Of a stretch of 64,000 nt of DNA, positions 26,522 to 34,807 are shown piece after piece; positions within the stretch are counted from its first letter, which is position 1, and every line of letters begins with the position of its first letter. The DNA lies in NCBI RefSeq assembly GCF_001748085.1, contig NZ_BBZK01000004.1, positions 744,001 to 808,000 of the forward strand, written 5' to 3'. Below the pieces are notes generated by a model, which made no database searches, was not told where the DNA came from, and saw nothing but the letters and a program-made list of their open reading frames with translations. The position numbers were made by a program, and so were the translations under genes. Source of the DNA: Streptomyces sp. TP-A0874 (GTDB lineage: Bacteria > Actinomycetota > Actinomycetes > Streptomycetales > Streptomycetaceae).

Positions 26522-27261
26522 TGGTCCGCCGATCCGCCCGCCTGTCGCGGCAGACGCAGACAGTATCCGACCCCTCGCACGGTGTGGAGCAACGGGGGCT
26601 CGAAGCAGTCGATCTTCTTGCGCAGGTATCTGACGTATGTCTCCACGATGCGGGCGTCCCCGGAGAAGTCGTAGCTCCACACGTGGTCCAGGATCTGGAC
26701 CTTGCTGAGCACCCGGCCCGTGTTGGCCATGAGGTAGGCCAGCAGCTTGAACTCGGTCGGCGACAGCCGGATGTACTGCCCCGCGCGATGCACCTCGTGG
26801 GCGGCCTCGTCGAGTTCGAGGTCGGCATAGCACAGGATGTCGTCGGGCACATCCGGCGCCTCCGCCCGGGCCCCGGTGCGGCGCAGGATGGCTTCGATGC
26901 GCAGCAGGACCTCCTCCAGGCTGAAGGGCTTGCTCACATAGTCGTCGCCACCGGCCCCGAGCCCTTTGAGGCGGTCCTCAAGGCCGGTGCGGGCGGTCAG
27001 GAACAGCACGGGCACATCGCTCCCGGAGGCCCGCAGCCGCCGGGTGACCTCGAAGCCGTCCAGGTCCGGCAGCATCACGTCGAGCAGCACCAGGTGCGGG
27101 ACCGTGCGCTCATGCTCGATCAGGGCGGCCTGGCCGGTCGTGGCGCTGCTCACCTCGTATCCGGCAAGCCGGAGGGTGGATTCCAGCAGGGCGCAGATAC
27201 TGGGTTCGTCCTCGACCACGAGAAGCCTGGGTCGGGGGCTGTCGGCCGACTGGTCGGTCAT
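26518..27261 (-). CDS. OmpR/PhoB family response regulator
   Basis: ATG at 27261 gives 247 residues starting 'MTDQSADSPRPRLLVVEDEP'; the reading frame continues upstream but without regulator-like sequence. The receiver has the acidic pair E17/D18, phospho-acceptor D61 ('LLDVMLPDLDGF'), Thr in 'FLTA' and Lys in 'VSKPFS'. The C-terminal winged helix ends 'DARIVETYVRYLRKKID' and 'TVRGVGYCLRLP'. It is coupled to the sensor kinase gene by a 4-bp overlap. Confidence 0.93.
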   Translation of the reverse strand: MTDQSADSPRPRLLVVEDEPSICALLESTLRLAGYEVSSATTGQAALIEHERTVPHLVLLDVMLPDLDGFEVTRRLRASGSDVPVLFLTARTGLEDRLKGLGAGGDDYVSKPFSLEEVLLRIEAILRRTGARAEAPDVPDDILCYADLELDEAAHEVHRAGQYIRLSPTEFKLLAYLMANTGRVLSKVQILDHVWSYDFSGDARIVETYVRYLRKKIDCFEPPLLHTVRGVGYCLRLPRQAGGSADQ

Positions 27262-27406
27262 CGTGCTGGGCGGTCCGTTCTGTCGTCGTCCGGCGGCTGG
27301 CGCCCGTACAGCACGTCCGGCGCCACCCCGGCTTCTCACCATTGTCCGCTGAGACGTCGTAACGGCCGCGTAAGCGGTGGTACGGGCCGGTTTGCCGAGG
27401 AGGTCC

Positions 27407-27446
27407 GCGTCAGGGCCGTGCCACTCGGATGGCACGGCCCTGACGC
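27407..27446 (-). terminator. 16-bp-stem terminator of the CotH operon
   Basis: GCGTCAGGGCCGTGCC and GGCACGGCCCTGACGC are perfectly complementary around an 8-nt loop, 11 bp after the CotH stop codon. It separates this operon from the two-component system genes. Confidence 0.8.
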
Positions 27447-27456
27447 AGGCCGGGGA

Positions 27457-29376
27457 TCAGCCGGTGACCTCCTTGTTCTTCGCCAGTGCCGCGGTACGGT
27501 CGGTGACCGTCGTGCGCAGCCTGCCGACCACGCTGTCCAGGTCCTTGCCGTCCGCGCCCGCCGCACGGGCCTGGCCGGCGATGCTGTCGAGCGCCTTGAT
27601 CGCGGTGTCGGAGCTGTAGAAGGACTTGTACAACTTCTGGTAGGCGTCCTTGTACACCTCGTCGAAGGCGTCCGACTTCAGGAAGCGGTCCTTGAGGGCG
27701 TTGCCGCCGAAACCGCCTCCGGGGCCGCCGCCCCCTTCCTTCCCGGGACCGGCTCCGGGGTCGCCCCGACCTCCGCCCGGGAAGCCCTCCGGCATGTCCT
27801 CAGGGTTCCACCGAGGAGCACCTTCGGGCATCCCTTCCGGCATCCCCTCGGGCATTTCCGGCATTCCCTCGGGCATCCCCTCGGGCATTTCCGGCATTCC
27901 CTCGGGCGCGTCCGCCCCGGGTCCGGCACCGCCCGGGCCGCCTCCTCGGCCCCCGCCGAGCGAGGTGCTGTCGTTCGGACCCGTCGTGGCGTCACCGGAG
28001 AAGGTGAGGTTGTAGTCCCAGCCGAGGACGGTGAACTTCTTGGTGTCCAGGTCGTACCAGAGCAGGTAGTTCTTCCCCGGGCCGGACATGTCGTCGAAGT
28101 TCAGCAGCAGGTTCTGGGCGGCGATGTAGGTCGCGAGGGACTCGACGTCCACGTACTTGTCGAGTTCCTTCTCGAACTCCTTGTCAGACGCCTCGTCGGC
28201 CCACTTGATGAGCTTCATGACCGGTTCCAGGTCCTGGCTGCCCACCTTGTTGAGCTGCTTGAAAGAACGCTCGTACTCGGTGGGGTCGTCACCTCGGTAC
28301 GCGAAGCTGCCGTCGGCCCGCGCCTTGTACAGCACTCCGTCGCCGTCCTTGATCGACTCGGCGTAGCCGGTGTCGGGGTTCTCGACCATCAGCCTCGTCA
28401 CCGCCGGGCGGTTGTTGACCTTGACCGAGGTGAAGGCGTACCTCTCGTTCTTCAGACCCGTGGTGTCCATCAGGCTCAACGAGAGCGCTTCGTTGACCGG
28501 CACCTGCTCGTCGCTGCCGGGGCGCAGCGAGATCTCCCGCTCGCCCTGGTAGGCACGGCCTTCGACGAACTCGTCGATCTTGACCAGCCAGGGGAGTTCC
28601 TCCGGCTTCTTCTCCGAGAGGTCGTACTGCATCATGCCGCCCATGCCGCCGGGGCCACCAGCACCACCGGCACCACCAGGCTGACCACCACCGGCACCAC
28701 CAGCACCACCGGCGCCACCAGGCTGACCACCACCGGCACCACCAGCACCACCGGCGCCACCAGGCTGACCACCACCGGCACCACCAGCATCACCGGCGCC
28801 ACCCGGCTGAGCAGCACCGGCCCCGCCAGCATCACCGGCGCCACCCGGCCCGCCGCCGTTCCGAGGGCGGTCGCGGCCGGCGGAACCGCCCTCCTGCGGC
28901 CGATCCTGTCCGCCCTTCCCGGCGCCTCCGGGCATCTCCCGGCCGCCACCCGGCCCGCCGCGGCCACCGCCGCGCAGGGACATCAGTGTCGAGTTGCCCT
29001 TCAGACGGATGCCGACATCCTGCAGGTACACGCCGTCGATGGTGAGGTCGGCCTTGATGTAGTCCTTGTTGCCGTCCTCCTTGAACTCCTTCATCATCTT
29101 GTTGAACTCGGTCTGCTCGTACTCCAGTTGAATGGAGTGGGAGACAGAGGTGTCGTACAGGTCGACCGTGCCTTCGACGTTCTCCGTGATGATGTCGGCC
29201 TCCGCGCGAGAGGCGGAGGTGACGTACGGGGAGACACGAACGTCACCGAAGGCGTACACCAGGACGGCCAGTCCCGCGCAGAGCGCTCCAGCGGGCTTCC
29301 AGTGGTGCCGCAGCCTGACCGGGATCCGATCTCGCAGCCGCCGGCGCTGCTGCCCTGCCTTTCCAGTGGTGGACAT
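27457..29376 (-). CDS. CotH kinase family protein, membrane-anchored with Gly/Pro-rich inserts
   Basis: 639 residues; the ATG at 29376 shares a base with the upstream stop (TGATG). One membrane helix at about residues 28-45 places the rest outside. The CotH fold is recognisable in 'IKADLTIDGVYLQDVGIRLKGNST', 'LPWLVKIDEFVEG', 'SLSLMDTTGLKNERYAF', 'AQNLLLNFDDMSGPGKNYLLWYDLDTKKF' and 'GWDYNLTFS', which cover the ATP-binding and catalytic (D-D, D) residues known in CotH spore-coat kinases. Two low-complexity segments interrupt it: about 80 residues of GGA/GGQPG repeats and a Met-Pro-Glu (GMPEMPE) repeat. It closes the VTC-DUF4956-CotH operon seen in many actinobacteria. Substrate unknown. Confidence 0.85.
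   Translation of the reverse strand: MSTTGKAGQQRRRLRDRIPVRLRHHWKPAGALCAGLAVLVYAFGDVRVSPYVTSASRAEADIITENVEGTVDLYDTSVSHSIQLEYEQTEFNKMMKEFKEDGNKDYIKADLTIDGVYLQDVGIRLKGNSTLMSLRGGGRGGPGGGREMPGGAGKGGQDRPQEGGSAGRDRPRNGGGPGGAGDAGGAGAAQPGGAGDAGGAGGGQPGGAGGAGGAGGGQPGGAGGAGGAGGGQPGGAGGAGGPGGMGGMMQYDLSEKKPEELPWLVKIDEFVEGRAYQGEREISLRPGSDEQVPVNEALSLSLMDTTGLKNERYAFTSVKVNNRPAVTRLMVENPDTGYAESIKDGDGVLYKARADGSFAYRGDDPTEYERSFKQLNKVGSQDLEPVMKLIKWADEASDKEFEKELDKYVDVESLATYIAAQNLLLNFDDMSGPGKNYLLWYDLDTKKFTVLGWDYNLTFSGDATTGPNDSTSLGGGRGGGPGGAGPGADAPEGMPEMPEGMPEGMPEMPEGMPEGMPEGAPRWNPEDMPEGFPGGGRGDPGAGPGKEGGGGPGGGFGGNALKDRFLKSDAFDEVYKDAYQKLYKSFYSSDTAIKALDSIAGQARAAGADGKDLDSVVGRLRTTVTDRTAALAKNKEVTG
27841..27906. repeat. 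33-bp tandem repeat inside the CotH gene
   Basis: Two exact or near exact 33-bp units starting at 27841 and 27874 encode Met/Pro/Glu-rich peptide repeats (EGMPEMPEGMP type). The unit is a multiple of three, so copy number can change without frameshift. Confidence 0.75.
28655..28850. repeat. 42-bp tandem repeat inside the CotH gene
   Basis: GGCTGACC recurs at 28679, 28721, 28763 and (as GGCTGAGC) 28805, exactly 42 bp apart. The units encode a 14-residue Gly/Ala repeat with one Gln-Pro per unit. The first three are nearly identical and the outer ones diverge, as in a slippage-expanded array. Confidence 0.85.
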
Positions 29377-30053
29377 CACAGATCAGTTGTGTCGTAGCCG
29401 GTCAGAACCGTCACTCGCTGGCCGGATGTGCGCTCCTGCAGCGCGGACACCAGGTCACTGGCCTCAGCGCCCTTCTTCATGCGCACGGTGTAGAACACCT
29501 CGGTCAGCGCGCCACCGCGGATGGTCTCGGTGCTCACCAGCTCGAACTCCGTGGTGTACCGGATGAGGACGTCGCGGATGGCGGCGGTGTAGTCCTCCCC
29601 GGCGGGCACCTGGACCTTGACCACCTGCCGCTGCACGTTCAGGGCGAACCAGTTGAACTTGAACATGAGGATGACGACCACGCAGATCACGATGGCGGCT
29701 ACAGCGGCCAGCGTGTAGAAGCGGGCACCGCAGGCCATGCCGATGGCCATCGCCAGGAAGACGAAGCCGACGTCCCGCGTCTCCTTGATCGCGTTCCGGA
29801 AGCGGATGACCGAGAGAGCACCGACCAAGGAGAACGCCCGCGCGAGGTTGGACCCGACGACCAGCATGATCAGCGCGACGATCATGCCGACGATCACGAG
29901 GGTCTGCACGTAGGACTGGCTGTAGGAGACGTTGCGGTGGGTGTACCGGTACGTGTAGCCGATCAACGTGCTCAGGACGAACGACAGCGCCATGGCCACG
30001 ACGACGTCCGCGACGCTGAACGTGCCGCTGAGTTCCTGCAGATCGAAGTTCAC
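29376..30053 (-). CDS. DUF4956 membrane protein
   Basis: 225 residues with four predicted membrane helices in the N-terminal half ('VVVAMALSFVLSTLIGYTY', 'TLVIVGMIVALIMLVVGSN', 'GFVFLAMAIGMACGARFYT', 'AVAAIVICVVVILMFKF') followed by a soluble domain of about 85 residues. 'AFSLVGALSVIRFRNAIKETRD' is the DUF4956 signature, similar to MgtC-like membrane proteins. It overlaps the VTC gene by 4 bp and the CotH gene by one base, so the three products are made together and probably act as one membrane complex. Confidence 0.9.
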   Translation of the reverse strand: MNFDLQELSGTFSVADVVVAMALSFVLSTLIGYTYRYTHRNVSYSQSYVQTLVIVGMIVALIMLVVGSNLARAFSLVGALSVIRFRNAIKETRDVGFVFLAMAIGMACGARFYTLAAVAAIVICVVVILMFKFNWFALNVQRQVVKVQVPAGEDYTAAIRDVLIRYTTEFELVSTETIRGGALTEVFYTVRMKKGAEASDLVSALQERTSGQRVTVLTGYDTTDL

Positions 30054-30988
30054 TGGGCTCCTGCTTTCATGGGCGCGTCGTGCGCCGTCCGCTGCTTGTG
30101 CAACGGCTCGTCAGTGGGGGTGGGGGTGGAGGACAGGTGGTCCGCCTCGTTGATGTGGAAGACGGACCGGGGTGCCAGACCGAAGGCCTCGATGGACTGC
30201 ACGTACTTCGACACCCGGATGAGGTTCAGGTTCCGGCGAGCCGCCAGATCCGTGATCCAGTGCGGCGTGCGCTCGTTCACCTTGACCTCCATCACCGAGA
30301 GGTGCGGGGGGATCGTGAACCGGTTCTCCGGGCTCGGGATGCCGAAGTGGAAATCCCGGTCCCGGCCGCGGATCCGTCGGTCGAAGGTGACCCGCAGTCC
30401 GGTGTCCGCGTCACGGCCGACCAGCGCCTCACGCTGGTAGCCGGTGATCGCGGTGGGCCGCAGGTCCAGCCGTACGACCAGGTCGAGCACCTCCTGGACG
30501 AAGGCGCCCTCCCGGGCGGAGTGCTCGATCATCTGCCGGTGGTCGCAGAGGTGCCGGGCCATCCCGTACGGGATGGCGATGCGGCGCTTCTGGGTGACCC
30601 GGTTGACCCGTTGTTTGATCTCCACACACACGGGCGACTCGTCGGTCACGCCGTCGAGATCCCCGTAGTGGCGGATGCGCAGCTTTCGGCGGAACTTGAT
30701 CCCCTCGATCTTCTCCCAGTAGAAACGCAGTTGGGGGGTGTCGTAGTAGAGGCTCCAGACGCCGTATCCACCCACCGGGCTGTTCCGGTCCCAGTCCATG
30801 CGCTGGGCCAGCTCGTCCCGGATTTCGAGGGCCTCCTCGACCGGTACCAGGTACTTCAGTTCGAACCGGTTGAACGCGTGGAGTCTGCTGGCCACGTTCA
30901 GCGGCGCCTCCGCCTCCGACGTGTCCGCGCCGTCCGCAGGTGTCTCCTGGCTCTGTGCTTTCCGCCACCTGGCCGCCGGTAGTGCCAC
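30050..30988 (-). CDS. VTC-domain (polyphosphate polymerase-like) protein
   Basis: GTG at 30988 preceded by GGAGG with 7-nt spacing gives 312 residues; codons further up lie in promoter-like DNA. 'NRFELKYLVPVEEALEIRDELAQRM', 'SLYYDTPQL', 'KFRRKLRIRHYG', 'CVEIKQRVNRVTQKRR', 'TFDRRIRGR' and 'VMEVKVNE' display the basic and acidic residues of the triphosphate-tunnel VTC catalytic domain. In yeast this domain makes polyphosphate from ATP. The bacterial operon partner set (DUF4956, CotH) is recurrent, but its product is not established. Confidence 0.88.
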   Translation of the reverse strand: MALPAARWRKAQSQETPADGADTSEAEAPLNVASRLHAFNRFELKYLVPVEEALEIRDELAQRMDWDRNSPVGGYGVWSLYYDTPQLRFYWEKIEGIKFRRKLRIRHYGDLDGVTDESPVCVEIKQRVNRVTQKRRIAIPYGMARHLCDHRQMIEHSAREGAFVQEVLDLVVRLDLRPTAITGYQREALVGRDADTGLRVTFDRRIRGRDRDFHFGIPSPENRFTIPPHLSVMEVKVNERTPHWITDLAARRNLNLIRVSKYVQSIEAFGLAPRSVFHINEADHLSSTPTPTDEPLHKQRTAHDAPMKAGAQ

Positions 30989-31104
30989 CCTGTGCCTCCG
31001 TCCTCTCGCGGTCCCGTCGACCGCGCGGCACACTAAACCGGCGCCAGATGAGAAGAAGCTGAGAATTCGGAGGTAGTTCCAAGAGGACAGGGGGTGGATG
31101 CCAG

Positions 31105-31121
31105 GTAAACGCTGCGTAAAC
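31105..31121 (-). promoter_or_regulatory. 11-bp-spaced GTTTAC direct repeat upstream of the VTC operon
   Basis: GTTTAC occurs twice on the minus strand (31121-31116 and 31110-31105) with an 11-bp period. OmpR/PhoB-type regulators bind direct repeats with this period, so it may be the site of the nearby response regulator or of PhoP. Confidence 0.4.
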
Positions 31122-31222
31122 AAGGAGCCCCCCGCTCCCTCTTCTCCCCTGCCGACCCCGCACCCCGCCGGACGCGAGAACCGGTGCTGACGTGCGAGTT
31201 CACCCCACCCCCCGGTTCACCC

Positions 31223-31240
31223 CAGGGCTTGGCAGCCCTG
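31223..31240 (-). terminator. Hairpin after the TetR-family gene
   Basis: CAGGGCT-TGGC-AGCCCTG is a perfect 7-bp stem with a 4-nt loop, 57 bp past the stop of the minus-strand regulator. Confidence 0.5.
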
Positions 31241-31297
31241 CCCGGGCGCCCGAGGTCTCCCATCCCGCCCGGCATTCCTCGGAGCAGGCCCTCCCGA

Positions 31298-31987
31298 CTA
31301 CGGCCGGGGCGGCGCGGCGGGAGGGAGCAGCCCGTCGACGAGTGCGCGCAACCCCTGCTGGTAGGTGTCCCGTGCGGAGAGGGCGACCCACCGGTCACCG
31401 ATCTCCGCCAGATACGGCACCTGGGAGGCGTCGAGACCGTCGAAGGAGGACTTGCGGTCGCCGGCACCCGGCCCGTCCGCGCGCCGACGCACAGTGCGGG
31501 CGCGGACTAGGATCTCGCCGACGGTGTAGTACCAGATGCTGCGGAACACCGTGACCGCTCGTTCCGTCGTGCAGCCGCACCGGACGGCCCCGGCCACGAT
31601 GGCCTCGACCATCCACAGCGCCGATTCGTCCAGCAGGCCGACGAACCCGTCGACGGTGAGGGTCTCGGCGGCCCACGGCCACGCGTTGAGGGCGTCGTGC
31701 ATCGCGGAGGCGACCGCGATGACGCGGGCGCGCGGCTCGTCGGGCAGCTCAGGGCGTTCGAGCTGGTCGATGTACTGGTTGAGCAGGAGGACCAGCAGAT
31801 CCTCCTTGTTCTGAATGTGGTGGTACAGGGTCGTCGCGCCGATACCCAGTTCGGTGGCCAGGCGGCGGATGGTCAACCTCTCCCAGCCGTCCCGGTCGAT
31901 GAGTCGCCGGGCCGCCGCAAGGATCTGGGTACGCGAGGTCACCGGCGGCCGGCCGGCGCGGCCGGGCGATGTGGGCGGTCGGGACAT
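31298..31987 (-). CDS. TetR family transcriptional regulator
   Basis: 229 residues from the ATG at 31987. N-terminal HTH 'QILAAARRLIDRDGWERLTIRRLATELGIGATTLYHHIQNKEDLL' is of the TetR type with a tetracycline-repressor-like C-terminal domain ('LNAWPWAAETLTVDGFVGLLDESALWMVEAIVAGAVRCG' region). It is divergent from an MFS exporter gene, with a 20-bp palindrome between, the classic drug-efflux repressor layout. Confidence 0.92.
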   Translation of the reverse strand: MSRPPTSPGRAGRPPVTSRTQILAAARRLIDRDGWERLTIRRLATELGIGATTLYHHIQNKEDLLVLLLNQYIDQLERPELPDEPRARVIAVASAMHDALNAWPWAAETLTVDGFVGLLDESALWMVEAIVAGAVRCGCTTERAVTVFRSIWYYTVGEILVRARTVRRRADGPGAGDRKSSFDGLDASQVPYLAEIGDRWVALSARDTYQQGLRALVDGLLPPAAPPRP

Positions 31988-32076
31988 CGCCCCATCATGC
32001 CGCGCCGCTGTCTCCCGGGGTGAAGTCGGTACCGGTTCCTGGGCTGTGTCCACGACCGTGGGCAGGCCGATGGTAT

Positions 32077-32096
32077 TTTCGGAACGCGTTCCGAAA
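32077..32096. promoter_or_regulatory. 20-bp perfect palindrome, TetR-type operator
   Basis: TTTCGGAACGCGTTCCGAAA is a perfect 20-bp inverted repeat 32 bp upstream of the MFS start and 90 bp upstream of the regulator start. It is the likely operator for the divergent TetR protein. Confidence 0.75.
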
Positions 32097-32127
32097 TCGG
32101 TGCGGCCAGTTCTGGGAGGGGAAGCGC

Positions 32128-33603
32128 ATGGCGCGGAGAGAGACGAATCAGGCGGCACCTGCGAGTGCGGGCGCCGGTCCGGGGCTGACGCTCACCGCGG
32201 TCGCCGTCGTGCAGTTCATGGTGTCGCTCGATCTCTCGGTGGTGAACGTCGGACTCCCGGAGATCGCCTCCGGCCTCGGCTTCGACACCGTGGGCCTGAC
32301 CTGGGTGATCCATGCCTACGCCCTCACCTTCGGCGGGCTGCTCCTGTTGGGCGGCAAGGCCGCCGACCGGTACGGCCGCAGACGGACGCTGCTGTTCGGG
32401 CTCGGCCTGTTCGGACTCGCCTCCCTGGTCGGCGGCTTCGCCCAGGCGCCCGGCCAGCTCGTCGCCGCACGCGCCGCACAGGGCGTCGGCGCCGCCGCGC
32501 TGGCCCCGGCCGCGCTGGCGCTGCTGACCGCGACGTTCCCCACCGGCAGGCCCCGGGTCCGGGCCTTCGGAGTCTGGAGCGCGATGAACGCCGCCGGTGG
32601 GGCCTTCGGCGTCCTGGCCGGCGGCCTGCTCACCGAGTACGCCGGCTGGCGTTGGGTGATGTTCGTGAACGTGCCGATGGCCGCCGTCGCACTGGCCCTG
32701 TCCTGGCGCGGCGTCGCCGGCGACCGGACGGCGCCGGACGGTGGCCGCCCCGACGTACTCGGCGCCTTCCTGGCCACGGCCGGCCTGACCCTGCTGGTCT
32801 TCGGCGTCGTCCGCACCGACCAGTACGGGTGGACCTCACCGGTCACCCTGACCACCCTGGCGCTGGCCGTGGCGCTGCTGGCCGCATTCGTCCACGTGGA
32901 GCGGACCACCGCCCGGGAACCGCTGCTCCGGCTCGGTCTGTTCACCAACCGCTCGGTGGCCGGCGCGAACGGCTACAACCTGCTCCTGGGCGCGGCCATG
33001 GCCTCGGCCTTCTACTTCACGTCCCTCTATCTCCAGCAGGTCCTCGGCAACGGCGCCGCGATGACGGGGCTCATGTTCCTGCCGTTCGCCCTCGGTGTGG
33101 TCGTCGGCTCGGTGCTGGCCGTCAAACTCGGGTACCGCCTGGCTCTCCGTACCCTCCTGGTCGGCGGGGGGCTCCTCACCGCGGCCGGGTTCGCCTGGTT
33201 CAGCGTGATCAGCCCGGACGGCTCGTTCGGCGTCGACGTCCTCGGCCCCTCGATCGTGGCCAGTGTGGGATTCGGCCTCTGCCTCGGGCCGGTCGTCTCC
33301 ACCGCCACCGCGGGCGTCGCTCGCCGGGAGACCGGCACCGCGTCGGGCCTGCTCAACAGCTCCCGTCAGATCGGCGCCTCGCTGGGACTCGCCGTCCTGG
33401 GCACCGCGGCCGAGCAGCGCACCGGCGGCTCCGTCAGCCCCCGGTCCCTCAACGACGGGTACGCGCTGGGCCTCGGTCTCGGCGCCGTGCTCCTGGTCGC
33501 CGCCGTCGTCATCGCTCTCACCGTGCTGCGCCGGACCGACGCGCCCGCGAAGGAGCAGACGGACTCGCCCCAGCCGAGCCGCCCCGAGGCGGCCGCCCGG
33601 TGA
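32128..33603 (+). CDS. MFS drug efflux transporter, DHA2 (14-helix) family
   Basis: 491 residues from ATG 32128 with GGAGGGG upstream. 'VQFMVSLDLSVVNVGLPEIASGL' (motif D1 region), 'GGKAADRYGRRRTLLFG' (motif A) and 'GVWSAMNAAGGAFGVLAGG' (motif C, antiporter) identify the EmrB/QacA DHA2 family; about 14 membrane helices are present. It expels a hydrophobic drug in exchange for protons. Repression by the divergent TetR protein at the 32077 palindrome is expected. Confidence 0.92.
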   Translation: MARRETNQAAPASAGAGPGLTLTAVAVVQFMVSLDLSVVNVGLPEIASGLGFDTVGLTWVIHAYALTFGGLLLLGGKAADRYGRRRTLLFGLGLFGLASLVGGFAQAPGQLVAARAAQGVGAAALAPAALALLTATFPTGRPRVRAFGVWSAMNAAGGAFGVLAGGLLTEYAGWRWVMFVNVPMAAVALALSWRGVAGDRTAPDGGRPDVLGAFLATAGLTLLVFGVVRTDQYGWTSPVTLTTLALAVALLAAFVHVERTTAREPLLRLGLFTNRSVAGANGYNLLLGAAMASAFYFTSLYLQQVLGNGAAMTGLMFLPFALGVVVGSVLAVKLGYRLALRTLLVGGGLLTAAGFAWFSVISPDGSFGVDVLGPSIVASVGFGLCLGPVVSTATAGVARRETGTASGLLNSSRQIGASLGLAVLGTAAEQRTGGSVSPRSLNDGYALGLGLGAVLLVAAVVIALTVLRRTDAPAKEQTDSPQPSRPEAAAR

Positions 33604-33634
33604 GGCTTCCGGCGGGTGAACCGGGAGCGGCCGA

Positions 33635-34339
33635 TCACGGTGTGCGGAAGCCGCGGAAGGTCACCTGTTTGTGAGTCGTGAAGCCGAGCCGCTCGTACAG
33701 CGCGATCGCGCTCTTGTTCTCCTCGGCGACGTGCAGGAAGGGGCGTTCGTCGCGGGCCACGATCCGCGCGACGAGTGCTCCGACCAGCCGTGCGGCGTGG
33801 CCTCGGCCACGGGCCTCGGGAGCGGTGCAGACGGCGCTGATCTCGGTCCAGCCCGGAGGCCGCAGCCGCTCCCCCGCCATCGCCACCAGCGTGCCGTTGT
33901 CGCGGACACCGAGGTAGGTGCCGAGTTCGTGCGTGCGCGGCCAGAAGGGCCCCGGTCGTGTCCGCTCGGCGAGATCCAGCATCTCGGCCGCACTGTCCGG
34001 GCCCAGCTCGACCACCTCCGTCCCCGTAACCGTCTGAGAGTGACCGGGCGGGACCGTGCCGGGCCGGACCATCTGGCGGCCCTCCAGACGAAAGACCGGA
34101 TCCCAGTCCCGTGGAGGCGTGGCCGGGCAGCTGAACATGTCGGCGAACCCGCCCGGACCGAGTAGTTCGGCGAGTTCGGCCCAGTCCGCGGCATCAGGGT
34201 CGGCGGGCACCGCGGCGAAGGTCGCGACCCCCGGCAGGTAGGTCGCGGCCTGACCGATCCGGCGGGCGAGGTGCGAGTGGTGACCGCTGAGTGACCGGCC
34301 CACCGGGTCGTCCAGTGCCAAGACGTCGTGGTCCGCCAT
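33635..34339 (-). CDS. GNAT family N-acetyltransferase
   Basis: 234 residues with GAGAGG 8 nt before the ATG at 34339. The C-terminal half has the acetyl-CoA signature 'APEARGRGHAARLVGALVARIVARDE' (Q/R-x-x-G-x-G/A) and 'NKSAIALYERLGF'. The N-terminal half is an FR47-like extension. Substrate unknown. It is convergent with the MFS gene (31 bp between stops). Confidence 0.88.
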   Translation of the reverse strand: MADHDVLALDDPVGRSLSGHHSHLARRIGQAATYLPGVATFAAVPADPDAADWAELAELLGPGGFADMFSCPATPPRDWDPVFRLEGRQMVRPGTVPPGHSQTVTGTEVVELGPDSAAEMLDLAERTRPGPFWPRTHELGTYLGVRDNGTLVAMAGERLRPPGWTEISAVCTAPEARGRGHAARLVGALVARIVARDERPFLHVAEENKSAIALYERLGFTTHKQVTFRGFRTP

Positions 34340-34807
34340 GCTGCTGTACCTCTCAGGTCATGCCGTGGAGTCAGTCGGCCCCCACCGCCCGAGGCCTGAT
34401 GACCTCTCGGCGCCGCAACCGCCGGACCGCGCCGACCGGCGCCAGCGGACCGGTGGAGACCGCGGTCAGAGGCTGCCCGGGAGCGTCACGGCGCGGACCG
34501 TTCGGCCGCCGGTGTGCAGCGCCATGTCCGAGCGGGGAGATCACCGGCTTCGGTGACCTCGCCCGCCTGGACGGGCAACGTGCCGGCCCCTTGGCCGTTG
34601 CCGGCAGGGGCAGGCCGAAGGGGCCCGTCGACCGACGAACTGTCGTGCGGCAGCCTATCGGCGGGCCGCAGCGCTGTGCGGGCGGCCCGTCCCGCAGCAG
34701 TCCCTGCCCTCGTCTGGTCCGAGCAGCGGTTCCGGGGTGCCCTATGCCTATGAGTGGGGCGGCACACCCTGGCCCGGGAGTCGATTCGGTGCCACGGAGG
34801 CCTCGCC
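34340..34807. other. Gene-free stretch between GNAT and M20 genes
   Basis: About 470 bp. Open frames exist on both strands but none has a ribosome site or recognisable protein; no clear palindrome or hairpin stands out. It should hold the GNAT promoter near 34360 and the terminator of the M20 gene. Confidence 0.45.

Larger units (their letters stand above)
30989..31297. other. Gene-free region between VTC operon and tetR-like gene
   Basis: Holds the VTC operon leader, a GTAAAC direct repeat (31105-31121), two GTTCACC motifs 17 bp apart (31198, 31215) and the hairpin at 31223-31240. No coding sequence was seen. Confidence 0.5.

Noticed and set aside
28655..28850. Regular 42-bp repeats that could be taken for a CRISPR array
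   Set aside because: Units are contiguous without spacers, keep the reading frame and encode Gly-rich peptide in the CotH gene.
29376..29379. GTG one codon before the CotH ATG as the start
   Set aside because: The ATG overlapping the DUF4956 stop (TGATG) is the better coupled start; the difference is one residue.
31198..31221. Two GTTCACC motifs suggesting a PHO box
   Set aside because: They are 17 bp apart, not 11, and lie downstream of the tetR-like gene rather than in a promoter.
34730..34800. Possible hairpin GGTGCC/GGCAC near the M20 3' end
   Set aside because: Pairing needs bulges and is weak for a 72% GC background.
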